A stretch of 64,000 nucleotides of DNA from Mycolicibacterium rutilum (GTDB lineage Bacteria; Actinomycetota; Actinomycetes; Mycobacteriales; Mycobacteriaceae), in NCBI RefSeq assembly GCF_900108565.1, contig NZ_LT629971.1, forward strand, positions 3,658,001 to 3,722,000, given 5' to 3'. Position numbers and translations under genes: made by a program. Positions 45,680 to 54,308 of the stretch are shown piece after piece (the stretch's first letter is position 1; each line of letters begins with the position of its first letter). The notes beneath the pieces were generated by a model that was given only the letters and a program-made list of their open reading frames with translations, was not told the DNA's origin and did not search any database.

Positions 45680-48295
45680 ATGAAGCACGCCCAGTACATC
45701 GGTCGGGTCGGGGCATTGGCCGTGGCGCTGGGGGTCGGCGCCGCTGTCGCCACCCATCCCGGTATCGCCCTCGCGCAGGACGAGTCGGAGCCGTCGACCA
45801 CCGGCACAACGGCGGCGGCTGATCCGATCGCGCCCGGTGTCGAGGCGCCGCCGTCGGAGCCGAACGGCACCGAACCCTCCGGTGAGCCCGGGCCGGTGGG
45901 CAGTCCGCCCGACATGAACGTCGCCGCCACCACCATCGACACCTCGACCCACGATGAGGATCCGGTTGACGGCGAGGTTCTCGAGGACGAGGAAGCAGAA
46001 GAACCTCTGGCAGAGGTACCCCGGGAGCAGACCGTCGTCGCGACCAAGAACGAGTCCGCGCCGGTCCCGACGAGGGACCCGGTGGCGCCGCAACAGGTCG
46101 ACGAACCACGGCCACAACCGGTTTCGAACTTTGCCGAGGCGGACGGACCTGTCGTCGAAGAGGCCGGCTTCGTGACCGCCCGGACTCTGGTCGACACCGA
46201 GGATGCGCCGTCGAAGCCCGAGGTGGATTCATTCGCGCTGCAGGCGCCGACGGCTGCCGCACCGAATCCGATCGCCGCGCTCGTCGCGCTGCCGCTGCGC
46301 ATCGTGGGTGACGTGCTGAGCGCGTTCGTCGGCGGCGGGTCGGGCGCCCCGGGTGAGAACCCGTTGCTGCTGGGTGTGTTGGCCTGGGCGCGACGGCAGT
46401 TCGAGACGTTCACCCGCACGTTCTCCAACCAGGCGCCGGTGATCACGGGCGCGCAGGTCGACGAGAACGCCGACGGCACGTTCACCATCACGGTGGACAC
46501 CGAGGGCGACGACGCCCAGGCCACCGATCCCGACGGTGACGCATTGACGTTCAGTGCGACCGGCGGGTTAGAGGGCACGATCGAAAAGACCGGCGCGAAC
46601 ACCTTCCGGTACACGCCCGGCGAGGACTTCGACGGCGACGACGTCATCACACTGACCGCCAGCGACCCGGGCGGGCTGTTCGGATTCAACCGCAAGACCG
46701 CGACGACCGAGGTCGCCATCGAGTCCGGCGACGACGACCCTACGCAGCCCGAAAATCCGCAGCCGCCGACCCAGCAGGATGACGGAACCGTCGAGCAGAC
46801 ACTGAATTTCGACCCTGCCAAGGTCACCGACGTCACGATCGCACCGGGCTTCGAGCCGAAGTACTACACCTACGAAGAGTCCTACAACGAGGAAACCGGC
46901 GAGTACGAGCTCACCCTCACGCCGACGCAGGCGGGCATGCTGCGCGCGGCGCTCGGCCTGGACACCACCGATTCGGTCGGACTGCAGGTCACCACGGCCG
47001 AGGCGCCGCAGACGGTGCAGATGTTCGCCATGCGGTCGGCGTCGTTCGCGGCGGCCGCAGAGGCACCGGACTATGTCGTGAACCTGCCCGACATCCCGGC
47101 GGGCCGCTTCGTCACCGGCACTCCGATCGTGACCAGTCCCGCGGCCGAGGATCCCGCAGACAGTTATCCAGCCGGCACCGTGGTGACCGACCGCTACGCG
47201 TACGTACTGAATTCGAATGTATACACGGGCAACTCTCCAACGCTGACCGTGATCGGAGCGGACCCGAACCACCCTGTGGACTACTTGCAGGTGATCGAGG
47301 AGATTCCGGTCGACGGGTCCGCGCTGCTACTCACTCAGGCCGGCGACCGCCTGTACATCGCCGCCGGCGGTTCAGTGCAGGTCATCGACATCGACGGCGA
47401 AGACACGACCGATGAATCCGATGACAACGCGGTTCTCGCGCCGATAGAGCTTGATGAGTACGCCGCTGTCGTTCCCGTCGCGAGTCCAGACGGCAACACG
47501 GTCTACCTGATCAACCAGCAGTTAGGGAAGATCTACGTCGTAGACACCGACCCGACGAATTCAGGCACTTACCACACCGTTGTCGACGAGATTATCGTCG
47601 CTGACCCGCCGACGGTCGTTAACAACGGCGACGGAACACGAACAGTCTCCGGCCAGTTCCCGCTCAGCGCCGCATTCAACGCCGACGGTTCGCGGATGTA
47701 TGTGGTTCGTGATACCCAGAGCTACACGCAGAACAGTTCGACCTTCGAGGTCACCAATTTCAGGTACTCCGGGGAGATCATCACGATCGATACGACGATC
47801 AACGAAGTGATCGGCGATCCGCTTCCGCTGCAGGGCGACTACGGCTACTTCGCATCGAGCGACGGCGAGTACGTCTACGTTCCCGTGCTGACGATGAACG
47901 ACTTCGACCCGACGGTGGTGGGCGGCGACATCGCGCCGATCACCGGTTCGGTCAACGTGATCGATGTGCGAGACCCCGACAATCCCGTCATCGTCGCGAC
48001 CCTGCCCGCCGGGAACTTGCCGGTCAATGTCGCCTTCAGTCCCGACAAGAGCCTTGCTTACGTCGTGGACGCGGGCCGGGGAACGGTCTACGTGATCGAC
48101 ACCGTCAATCAGCAGGTCCTCGATCTCGATGAGGCGGCGGGCGTGCAGGGCCTGGTGTTCGACGCTGATCCGACCGCGGCGTTGGGCCAGGTGTTCAACG
48201 TCATTGCGGCCAGCCCGGACGGCGCCCGGCTGTTCGTCACCAACTTCAGCAAGGGCACCGTCGTGCCGCTGGAGTTCGTGCGGGACGAGGTCTGA
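45680..48295 (+). CDS. Large secreted protein: tandem-type beta domain plus YVTN beta-propeller
   Basis: 871 residues from the ATG at 45680 (GGGGGAGG upstream). Signal peptide (VGALAVALGVGAAVATHPGIALAQ). Then a long acidic Pro/Glu/Thr-rich region (about 35-225, probably disordered), a cadherin/VCBS-like beta module (QAPVITGAQVDENADG through ATDPDGDALTFSATGG and FRYTPGEDFDGDDVITLTASD, about 250-345), a linker, and a C-terminal seven-bladed-type propeller of YVTN repeats (about 500-871; AVVPVASPDGNTVYLINQQLGKIYVVD, NVAFSPDKSLAYVVDAGRGTVYVID). Such proteins are surface or envelope-associated in mycobacteria. Function unknown; adhesion or polymer binding is a family-level guess. Confidence 0.82.
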   Translation: MKHAQYIGRVGALAVALGVGAAVATHPGIALAQDESEPSTTGTTAAADPIAPGVEAPPSEPNGTEPSGEPGPVGSPPDMNVAATTIDTSTHDEDPVDGEVLEDEEAEEPLAEVPREQTVVATKNESAPVPTRDPVAPQQVDEPRPQPVSNFAEADGPVVEEAGFVTARTLVDTEDAPSKPEVDSFALQAPTAAAPNPIAALVALPLRIVGDVLSAFVGGGSGAPGENPLLLGVLAWARRQFETFTRTFSNQAPVITGAQVDENADGTFTITVDTEGDDAQATDPDGDALTFSATGGLEGTIEKTGANTFRYTPGEDFDGDDVITLTASDPGGLFGFNRKTATTEVAIESGDDDPTQPENPQPPTQQDDGTVEQTLNFDPAKVTDVTIAPGFEPKYYTYEESYNEETGEYELTLTPTQAGMLRAALGLDTTDSVGLQVTTAEAPQTVQMFAMRSASFAAAAEAPDYVVNLPDIPAGRFVTGTPIVTSPAAEDPADSYPAGTVVTDRYAYVLNSNVYTGNSPTLTVIGADPNHPVDYLQVIEEIPVDGSALLLTQAGDRLYIAAGGSVQVIDIDGEDTTDESDDNAVLAPIELDEYAAVVPVASPDGNTVYLINQQLGKIYVVDTDPTNSGTYHTVVDEIIVADPPTVVNNGDGTRTVSGQFPLSAAFNADGSRMYVVRDTQSYTQNSSTFEVTNFRYSGEIITIDTTINEVIGDPLPLQGDYGYFASSDGEYVYVPVLTMNDFDPTVVGGDIAPITGSVNVIDVRDPDNPVIVATLPAGNLPVNVAFSPDKSLAYVVDAGRGTVYVIDTVNQQVLDLDEAAGVQGLVFDADPTAALGQVFNVIAASPDGARLFVTNFSKGTVVPLEFVRDEV

Positions 48296-48308
48296 TCGTC
48301 GCGGGCGC

Positions 48309-48833
48309 CTAGCGCCGGAACCGGCTGAACAGCCCCCCGCGCCGGACCGGCTGGCCGGTCGCGTAACCGGCGGGCGCCGCGGTCCCGGACACCACCCGAC
48401 CGGGCGCCGAACGACCAACGCCACCGCGCCGCCGAGCGTCGACCGACCAGGCACCCGCACCCAACGCCGCGATCGCGAGGAAGCCGAAGCAGTACAGCAG
48501 CACGACCTCGCCGCCGTTCTCCATCGGCCAGAAGCTCGCAGGCGGACCGTCCAGGGGCGGCCAGTGCATCCAGAAGTAGGCCACCGCCATCTCGCCGGAG
48601 GCGATGAAAGCCGCTATGCGCGTGAACAATCCGACGGTGATCAGCAGGCCGGCGACCAGCTCGATGATGCCGGCCCACCAGACCGGCCAGGTGCCGGCCG
48701 GCACGGCCTCCCCGATCGGCCAACCGAACAGCTTCATGGTGCCGTGCAGTGTGAACATCAGTCCCGCGATGATCCGGAACAGACTCAGAATCGGTGACGA
48801 ATAACTGGCGAGGCGAGCGTCGAAGGTCGTCAT
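48309..48833 (-). CDS. DoxX-family membrane protein
   Basis: 174 residues with four hydrophobic segments (ILSLFRIIAGLMFTLHGTMK, WAGIIELVAGLLITVGLFTR, FIASGEMAVAYFW and VVLLYCFGFLAIAALGAGAW) and an Arg-rich cytoplasmic tail. DoxX proteins are integral membrane components linked to thiol/oxidative-stress homeostasis. ATG 48833 follows TAAGG. Downstream of glnA1 on the same strand but separated from it by a strong hairpin. Confidence 0.88.
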   Translation of the reverse strand: MTTFDARLASYSSPILSLFRIIAGLMFTLHGTMKLFGWPIGEAVPAGTWPVWWAGIIELVAGLLITVGLFTRIAAFIASGEMAVAYFWMHWPPLDGPPASFWPMENGGEVVLLYCFGFLAIAALGAGAWSVDARRRGGVGRSAPGRVVSGTAAPAGYATGQPVRRGGLFSRFRR

Positions 48834-48857
48834 GGACAAACCTTACGCCGACAGACA

Positions 48858-48894
48858 CTTCGGGCCGGGGGAGTTGACTCCACCCGGCCCGAAG
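48858..48894 (-). terminator. glnA1 terminator hairpin
   Basis: Perfect 12-bp inverted repeat CTTCGGGCCGGG (48858-48869) / CCCGGCCCGAAG (48883-48894) with a 13-base loop, 13 bp past the glnA1 stop. GC-rich with no T tract, as usual for this genus. Confidence 0.75.
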
Positions 48895-48907
48895 CGTCGC
48901 CTCGTGT

Positions 48908-50344
48908 CTACACGTCGTAGTACAGCGCGACCTCGTACGGATGCGGACGGATCTGGATCGGCATGATCTCGTTCTCCCGCTTGTAGGAGATCCAGGTCTC
49001 GATCAGATCCTCGGTGAACACCCCGCCCTCGGTGAGGTAGTCGTGGTCCTCTTCGAGCTTGTCGATGACCGCCGACAGCGAGGTCGGCGCCTGCGGAATG
49101 TTGGCGGCCTCCTCCGGCGGCAGCTCGTAGAGGTCCTTGTCGACCGGCGTCAGCGGCTCGATCTTCTTCTTGATCCCGTCGATGCCGGCCATCAGCATCG
49201 CCGCGAACGCCAGGTACGGGTTGCCCGAGCTGTCCGGGCAGCGGAACTCGAGTCGCTTGGCCTTCGGGTTGTTGCCGGTGATCGGGATACGCACACACGC
49301 CGAGCGGTTGCGCTGGCTGTACACCAGGTTGATCGGCGCCTCGTAGCCCGGCACCAGCCGCTTGTAGGAGTTCACCGTCGGGTTGGTGAACGCCAGCAGC
49401 GACGGCGCGTGGTGCAGGATGCCGCCGATGTAGTGGCGGGCCAGATCCGACAGGCCGGCGTAACCGGACTCGTCGTGGAACAGCGGCTGGCCGTCCTTCC
49501 ACAGCGACTGGTGCGCGTGCATACCGGAGCCGTTGTCACCGAACAGCGGCTTGGGCATGAAGGTCACGGTCTTGCCGGCCTGCCACGCGGTGTTCTTGAT
49601 GATGTACTTGAACAGCAGCACGTCGTCGGCCGCGTGCAGCATCGTGTTGAACTTGTAGTTGATCTCGGCCTGGCCGGCGGTGCCGACCTCGTGGTGACCG
49701 CGCTCGAGCACGAAGCCCGCGTTCTGCAGGTTGGTCGCCATCTGGTCGCGCAGGTCGACGTAGTGGTCATACGGCGCGACCGGGAAGTAGCCGCCCTTGG
49801 GGCGCACCTTGTAGCCGCGGTTGGGGCTGCCGTCGGCTTCCAGCGGCTCACCGGTGTTCCACCAGCCGGACTCGGAGTCCACCTCGTAGAAGGTGCCGTT
49901 GATGCGGGAGTCGAAGGTCACCGAGTCGAAGATGTAGAACTCGGCCTCGGCGCCGAAGTACGCGGTGTCGGCGATGCCGGTGCTGGCCAGGTAGTTCTCC
50001 GCCTTGCGGGCCACGTTGCGCGGGTCGCGCGAGTAGGCCTCACGGGTGAACGGATCGTGCACGAAGAAGTTCATGTTCAGCGTCTTGGCGGCGCGGAACG
50101 GGTCGATGCGAGCGGTCTCGGGATCCGGCAGCAGCATCATGTCGGATTCGTGGATCGACTGGAAGCCGCGAACCGAGGAGCCGTCGAAGGCCAGACCGTC
50201 CTCGAAGACGTCCTGGGTGAAGGCCGAAGCCGGGATCGAGAAGTGCTGTACGACGCCGGGCAGGTCGCAGAATCGGATGTCGACGTATTCGACTTCCTCG
50301 TCCTTGATCTGCTTGAGAATGTCGTCGGCCGTCTTTTCTGCCAC
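48908..50344 (-). CDS. glnA1: Type I glutamine synthetase GlnA1
   Basis: Main ammonium-assimilating GS, 478 residues. Blocks: VRGFQSIHESDMMLLPD, metal ligands in FGAEAEFYIFD and ERGHHEVGTAGQAEINYKF, ATP site FMPKPLFGDNGSGMHAHQS, RLEFRCPDSSGNPYLAF. The adenylylation Tyr is present in DKDLYELPPEEAANIP, the loop modified by GlnE. GTG start preceded by AAGGAGAG. Upstream lies a four-half-site GlnR-type box. A terminator hairpin follows. In pathogenic mycobacteria this enzyme is also released and supports poly-glutamine/glutamate in the wall. Confidence 0.97.
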   Translation of the reverse strand: MAEKTADDILKQIKDEEVEYVDIRFCDLPGVVQHFSIPASAFTQDVFEDGLAFDGSSVRGFQSIHESDMMLLPDPETARIDPFRAAKTLNMNFFVHDPFTREAYSRDPRNVARKAENYLASTGIADTAYFGAEAEFYIFDSVTFDSRINGTFYEVDSESGWWNTGEPLEADGSPNRGYKVRPKGGYFPVAPYDHYVDLRDQMATNLQNAGFVLERGHHEVGTAGQAEINYKFNTMLHAADDVLLFKYIIKNTAWQAGKTVTFMPKPLFGDNGSGMHAHQSLWKDGQPLFHDESGYAGLSDLARHYIGGILHHAPSLLAFTNPTVNSYKRLVPGYEAPINLVYSQRNRSACVRIPITGNNPKAKRLEFRCPDSSGNPYLAFAAMLMAGIDGIKKKIEPLTPVDKDLYELPPEEAANIPQAPTSLSAVIDKLEEDHDYLTEGGVFTEDLIETWISYKRENEIMPIQIRPHPYEVALYYDV

Positions 50345-50396
50345 TGAAGTTCTCTCCTTAGTTTGATAACCCGCGCGTTGACGCTAAGGACACGAT

Positions 50397-50434
50397 GTTG
50401 CACGGCCGTCAACCGTATGTTGCGCCGACGTTAC
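50397..50434 (-). promoter_or_regulatory. GlnR-type nitrogen-response box upstream of glnA1
   Basis: On the minus strand: GTAAC-n6-GCAAC-n6-TTGAC-n6-GCAAC, four half-sites with exactly six bases between each. This fits the actinobacterial GlnR consensus gTnAC-n6-GaAAC repeated twice. It ends 52 bp before the glnA1 start and is 59 bp from the divergent RDD gene. Binding is inferred from the match. Confidence 0.75.
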
Positions 50435-50493
50435 GCAATCTCGGCTGGAGCGGGGGCCGAAGAGCCACCTCGCGTCCCGCCTATCCTGTCACT

Positions 50494-50976
50494 ATGGCGC
50501 GAACGTTGGGGTCCTGGCTGTCGGGTCCGGATCCGACCAGTGACGCCGGACCAGACGACTACCCCGGGAAACGCCTCGGTTTGCCAGAGACCGGTCCCGG
50601 GTCGGTGGCCAGGTTCGGCCGACGCATCGCGGCTCTGCTGATCGACTGGTTCATCGCCTACGGGCTGACCTCGCTCACGGTGGCCGTCGGGGCGATCAGT
50701 CGGGAGATGTTCCTGTACACCTCGCTGGGATCGACGTCGATCGCGGCGGTGTGGCTTCTGCTCGGCATCGTCTCGGTGCGGCTGTTCGGCTTCACCCCCG
50801 GGCAGTGGGCGCTGGGCCTGCGCGTCGCGTCCGTCGACCACCGCCAGCACGTCGGGATCGGCCGCGCCACGGTGCGCGGCGTGCTGGTGTTCTTCGTCAT
50901 CCCCGCGCTGTTCACCGACCGCGACTTCCGCGGCTACCAGGACCGCTTCACCAACACCGCGGTGGTCCGGCGCTAA
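50494..50976 (+). CDS. RDD-family membrane protein
   Basis: 160 residues with the RDD signature RRIAALLIDWFIAYGLTSL (Arg and Asp in the first helix), further segments TSIAAVWLLLGIVSVRLFG and VRGVLVFFVIPALF, and the family GQWALGLRV motif. Function of RDD proteins is poorly defined; some act in transport or Na+ tolerance. ATG at 50494, divergent from glnA1 across 149 bp including the GlnR-type box. Confidence 0.88.
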   Translation: MARTLGSWLSGPDPTSDAGPDDYPGKRLGLPETGPGSVARFGRRIAALLIDWFIAYGLTSLTVAVGAISREMFLYTSLGSTSIAAVWLLLGIVSVRLFGFTPGQWALGLRVASVDHRQHVGIGRATVRGVLVFFVIPALFTDRDFRGYQDRFTNTAVVRR

Positions 50977-51009
50977 CTTTCTCCGCCCTGGCGCGACAAG
51001 AAGGGGAGG

Positions 51010-51762
51010 TCAGCGGCGGCGGACCGTGCGCTGCACGCCGCGCATCTTGGCCTGCGTCGGCAGCGGGCCCTTGGGCATCGCCGCCGGTCCCACCTTCGTC
51101 CCCAGCGCGGCCAGCCGCGACTCGAGCGCGTCGAGCTGCTTGACGGTGATGTTGGCGGGCAGCTTGTTGAGGTGGCGTTCGAGCTTGGCCAATGGCACCT
51201 CGCCCTCACCGTTGCCGATGATCACGTCGTAGATCGGGGTGTCGCCGACCAGCCGCGCGGTGCGCTTCTTCTCCTGAGCCAGCAGCGGCTTCACCCGCGA
51301 CGGCGCGCCCTCGCCGACGAAGATCACGCCCGGCCTGCCGATCACGCGGTGCACGGCGTCGAAGTGCCCGGTCGCCGCGACGCCGGGCGTGACCCGCCAC
51401 TTGCCCCGCAGATTGTCCAGCGCCCACGCCGCCGCACCGGTCTGGCCCTCCGCCTTGCGGTAGACCGACTTCTGCGCGCGGCGCCCGAAGATGATGAACG
51501 CGACCAGCGCACCCAGCACGATGCCCAGCGGGATCATCAGGTACGTGGTGAACCCGCCGGCGAACAGCCCCAGCACCACCGATGCCGCGACGACCAGCAC
51601 GAACGCCGCGATCATATACGGCAGTAGCCGCTTGTCCTCTTTGCGCTGAATCTGAAACGCCTGCCACAACTGGCTGCGGCGTTGCTTGGAGGCCGCCTTG
51701 CGGGCCGCCTTCGCCTCAGCCTTGGCGGCCTTGACGGCCTCGGGGTTGCGGGTCTTCGCCAT
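51010..51762 (-). CDS. DUF4191 membrane protein
   Basis: 250 residues: Lys/Ala-rich N-terminus (AVKAAKAEAKAARKAASKQRR), two transmembrane segments (LLPYMIAAFVLVVAASVVLGL and YLMIPLGIVLGALVAFIIFG), and a soluble C-terminal domain (GRPGVIFVGEGAPSRVKPLL, KLERHLNKLPANITVKQL). Found between lipA and glnA1 in mycobacteria; resembles Rv2219. No known function. ATG at 51762; 4 bp separate its start from the lipA stop, so it is probably co-transcribed with lipBA. Confidence 0.88.
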   Translation of the reverse strand: MAKTRNPEAVKAAKAEAKAARKAASKQRRSQLWQAFQIQRKEDKRLLPYMIAAFVLVVAASVVLGLFAGGFTTYLMIPLGIVLGALVAFIIFGRRAQKSVYRKAEGQTGAAAWALDNLRGKWRVTPGVAATGHFDAVHRVIGRPGVIFVGEGAPSRVKPLLAQEKKRTARLVGDTPIYDVIIGNGEGEVPLAKLERHLNKLPANITVKQLDALESRLAALGTKVGPAAMPKGPLPTQAKMRGVQRTVRRR

Positions 51763-51766
51763 GGGT

Positions 51767-52699
51767 TCAGGATACGGTTCGCCGCGTGGCGACCGCCTGG
51801 GCGTACAGCCGTCCCGCCCGGTACGACGACCGCACCAGCGGACCCGCCAGCACACCGGCGAACCCGACGTCGCGCGCGAACGCCTCGTGCTCGACGAACT
51901 CCTCGGGCTTGACCCAGCGTTCGACCGGATGGTGGCGCACGGACGGCCGCAGGTACTGGGTGATCGTCACCAGGTCACAGCCCGCCTCGTGCAGATCGGT
52001 CAGCGCGCCGCGCACCTCCTCGGGGGTTTCGCCCATCCCGAGGATCAGGTTCGACTTCGTCACCAGGCCGAACTCGCGCGCCGCGGTCAGCACCGAAAGG
52101 CTGCGCTCGTAGCGGAACCCGGGGCGGATCCGCTTGAAGATCCGCGGCACGGTTTCGACGTTGTGCGCCAACACTTCTGGGCGCGACTCGAACACCTGAC
52201 GCAGCAGTTCGGCCTCGGCGTTGAAGTCCGGGATCAGCAATTCGACGCCGGTATTCGGGTTGAGCTGTTTGATGGCACGCACGGTCTCGGCGTACAGCCA
52301 GGCGCCGCCGTCGGGCAGATCGTCGCGGGCGACGCCGGTGACCGTCGAGTAGCGCAGGCCCATCGCCTGCACGCTCTCGGCGACGCGGCGCGGTTCGTCA
52401 CGGTCCAGTTCGGCGGGCTTGCCGGTGTCGATCTGGCAGAAATCGCAGCGACGGGTGCACTGTTCACCGCCGATCAAAAAGGTGGCCTCGCGGTCCTCCC
52501 AGCATTCGAAGATGTTGGGGCAGCCGGCTTCCTCGCACACCGTGTGCAGGCCTTCGCGTTTGACGAGTGCCTTGAGCTCCTTATATTCCGGGCCCATCTT
52601 CGCGCGGGTCTTGATCCACGGCGGCTTGCGTTCGATCGGCGTCTCGGCGTTGCGGACCTCGAGACGCAGCAGCTTGCGGCCTTCGGGTGTGACTGTCAC
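51767..52699 (-). CDS. lipA: Lipoyl synthase LipA
   Basis: Radical-SAM enzyme that inserts two sulfurs into octanoyl-protein. 310 residues. Auxiliary cluster cysteines in CEEAGCPNIFECW and the radical-SAM CX3CX2C as CTRRCDFCQID; also TGVARDDLPDGGAW and SNLILGMGETPEEV. GTG start overlaps the lipB stop by 4 bp (GTGA). Its product cofactor is needed by DlaT encoded nearby and by the glycine cleavage H protein. Confidence 0.97.
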   Translation of the reverse strand: MTVTPEGRKLLRLEVRNAETPIERKPPWIKTRAKMGPEYKELKALVKREGLHTVCEEAGCPNIFECWEDREATFLIGGEQCTRRCDFCQIDTGKPAELDRDEPRRVAESVQAMGLRYSTVTGVARDDLPDGGAWLYAETVRAIKQLNPNTGVELLIPDFNAEAELLRQVFESRPEVLAHNVETVPRIFKRIRPGFRYERSLSVLTAAREFGLVTKSNLILGMGETPEEVRGALTDLHEAGCDLVTITQYLRPSVRHHPVERWVKPEEFVEHEAFARDVGFAGVLAGPLVRSSYRAGRLYAQAVATRRTVS

Positions 52700-53370
52700 T
52701 GTGTCAAGGCTACCCGCAGGCGCCCGTCGAGCGCGTCGCCGACGGCGTCGGCTACCTGCGTGATGACGTCGGACACCTGCACCCGCCGGCCGAGTTCAGC
52801 CGTCAGCGAAGTCACCCCGGCATCGGTGATACCGCAGGGCACGATCGCCGAGAACGCCGCCAGATCGCAGTCGCAGTTGAGCGCGAACCCGTGCAGCGTC
52901 GTCGCCCGCGATACCCGGATGCCGATCGCGCCGATCTTGCGCGCCGGACCCCGCGCGTCGGCGGGCACCCAGACGCCGGAGCGGCCCTCGACCCGGCCCG
53001 TCTGCACTCCGAAGTCCGCGCACACCTTGATCAACGACTCTTCAAGTCGGCGAACGAAATTCACGACATCGAGCGGTTCGGCCAGGCCGATGATCGGATA
53101 GCCGACCAGTTGGCCGGGGCCGTGCCAGGTGATCTTTCCGCCGCGGTCGGTGTCGATGACGGGCGTGCCGTCGAAGGGACGCTCGTGCGGTTCGGTGCGC
53201 TTGCCCGCGGTGTAGACCGGCGGATGCTCGAGCAGCAGCAGGGTGTCCGGGCCGCCGGCCACGCGCTGGTCGACGAGGTCGCGTTGCATCTGCCAGGCGT
53301 CCCGGTAGTCGACGGTGCCCAGCGGTCGCACGTCGATCGGCCCGGTCGCCGACCGGATCGAACTAGTCAC
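52696..53370 (-). CDS. lipB: Octanoyl-ACP:protein octanoyltransferase LipB
   Basis: Transfers octanoate from ACP to lipoyl domains. 224 residues from the GTG at 53370 (VTSSIRSATGPIDVRPLG), chosen by similarity; a GTG at 53379 is also possible. Active-site Cys in AIVPCGITDAGVTSL and Lys in PARKIGAIGIRVSRATTLHGFALN, plus the conserved RGGKITWHGPGQLVGYPI. Overlaps lipA by 4 bp. Confidence 0.96.
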   Translation of the reverse strand: MTSSIRSATGPIDVRPLGTVDYRDAWQMQRDLVDQRVAGGPDTLLLLEHPPVYTAGKRTEPHERPFDGTPVIDTDRGGKITWHGPGQLVGYPIIGLAEPLDVVNFVRRLEESLIKVCADFGVQTGRVEGRSGVWVPADARGPARKIGAIGIRVSRATTLHGFALNCDCDLAAFSAIVPCGITDAGVTSLTAELGRRVQVSDVITQVADAVGDALDGRLRVALTQ

Positions 53371-53380
53371 GCTGATCACG

Positions 53381-54280
53381 CTACTCCGGCGTCGAGGTGG
53401 CGAACGCCAGCGCTTCACCGATCGTGTTTTGGTGGAAGACGAATCCCGCCCGCTCCAGCGCCGCCGGGATGGCCCGTTGCCCGCCGAGCAGTCCCTCGTC
53501 GGCGAATTCGCCGAGTGCGGCGCGCAGCGCGAAGCCGGGCACCATCAGCGGCGTCGGGCGGTTCAGCGCACGGCCCAGCGCCGTGGTGAACTCCGCGTTC
53601 GTGACCGGGGCCGGGCCGGTGAGGTTGACCGGCCCGGACAACTCGTCGTGGTTGATCGCGAACAGCAGCGCCCGGACCTCGTCTTCGAGGCTGATCCACG
53701 GCATGTACTGGCGACCGTTGCCCAGCCGCGCACCCAGTCCCAGCGAGAACAGCGACCGCAGCCGCGCCAGCATCCCGCCGCCCGGCGCGAGCACCAACCC
53801 GGACCGTGCCAGCACCACCCGGGCGCCATCGTGCCGCGCCGGCGAGGTGGCCGCCTCCCAGTCCACGCACAGGCCCGCGAGGAACCCCGAACCGGCGGGC
53901 GCGGTCTCGTCGATGATCTGCCTGCCGGTGTCGCCGTAGTAGCCGACCGCGCTGGCGTTGATCAGCGTCGGAACCCCGGCCTCGGCCACCGCCGCGGCCA
54001 GCACCTCGGTGGGCCCGATCCTGCTGTCGCGCAGGCTCTGCTTGAACGCCCCCGACCAGCGCTTGTCGCCGACGCCGACGCCGCACAGGTTGACGACGGC
54101 GTCCACCCCGGCCAGTGCGGCCGGGTCGAACTCGCCGGTGTCGGGGTTCCAGAACACCTCGTCGGCGTTGGACGGCGCGCGCCGCACGATGCGCATCACC
54201 CGGTGATCGGTGGCGCGCAACGCATACACCAGCGCGGTGCCGATCAGTCCGGACGAACCGGCAATCGCGATGACGGACAC
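53381..54280 (-). CDS. TIGR01777-family NAD-dependent epimerase-like protein
   Basis: 299-residue extended SDR: N-terminal dinucleotide motif IAGSSGLIGTALVYAL, then NLCGVGVGDKRW, INASAVGYYGDTG (Tyr of the SDR active site region), FLAGLCVDWE, and a C-terminal DUF1731-like part (GFALRAALGEFADEGLLGGQRAIP). GTG start at 54280. Lies between dlaT and lipB, as in related mycobacteria; its reaction is unknown. Confidence 0.9.
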   Translation of the reverse strand: MSVIAIAGSSGLIGTALVYALRATDHRVMRIVRRAPSNADEVFWNPDTGEFDPAALAGVDAVVNLCGVGVGDKRWSGAFKQSLRDSRIGPTEVLAAAVAEAGVPTLINASAVGYYGDTGRQIIDETAPAGSGFLAGLCVDWEAATSPARHDGARVVLARSGLVLAPGGGMLARLRSLFSLGLGARLGNGRQYMPWISLEDEVRALLFAINHDELSGPVNLTGPAPVTNAEFTTALGRALNRPTPLMVPGFALRAALGEFADEGLLGGQRAIPAALERAGFVFHQNTIGEALAFATSTPE

Positions 54281-54308
54281 GACAGGCGTAAGCCCTTTCT
54301 GCAGACCG

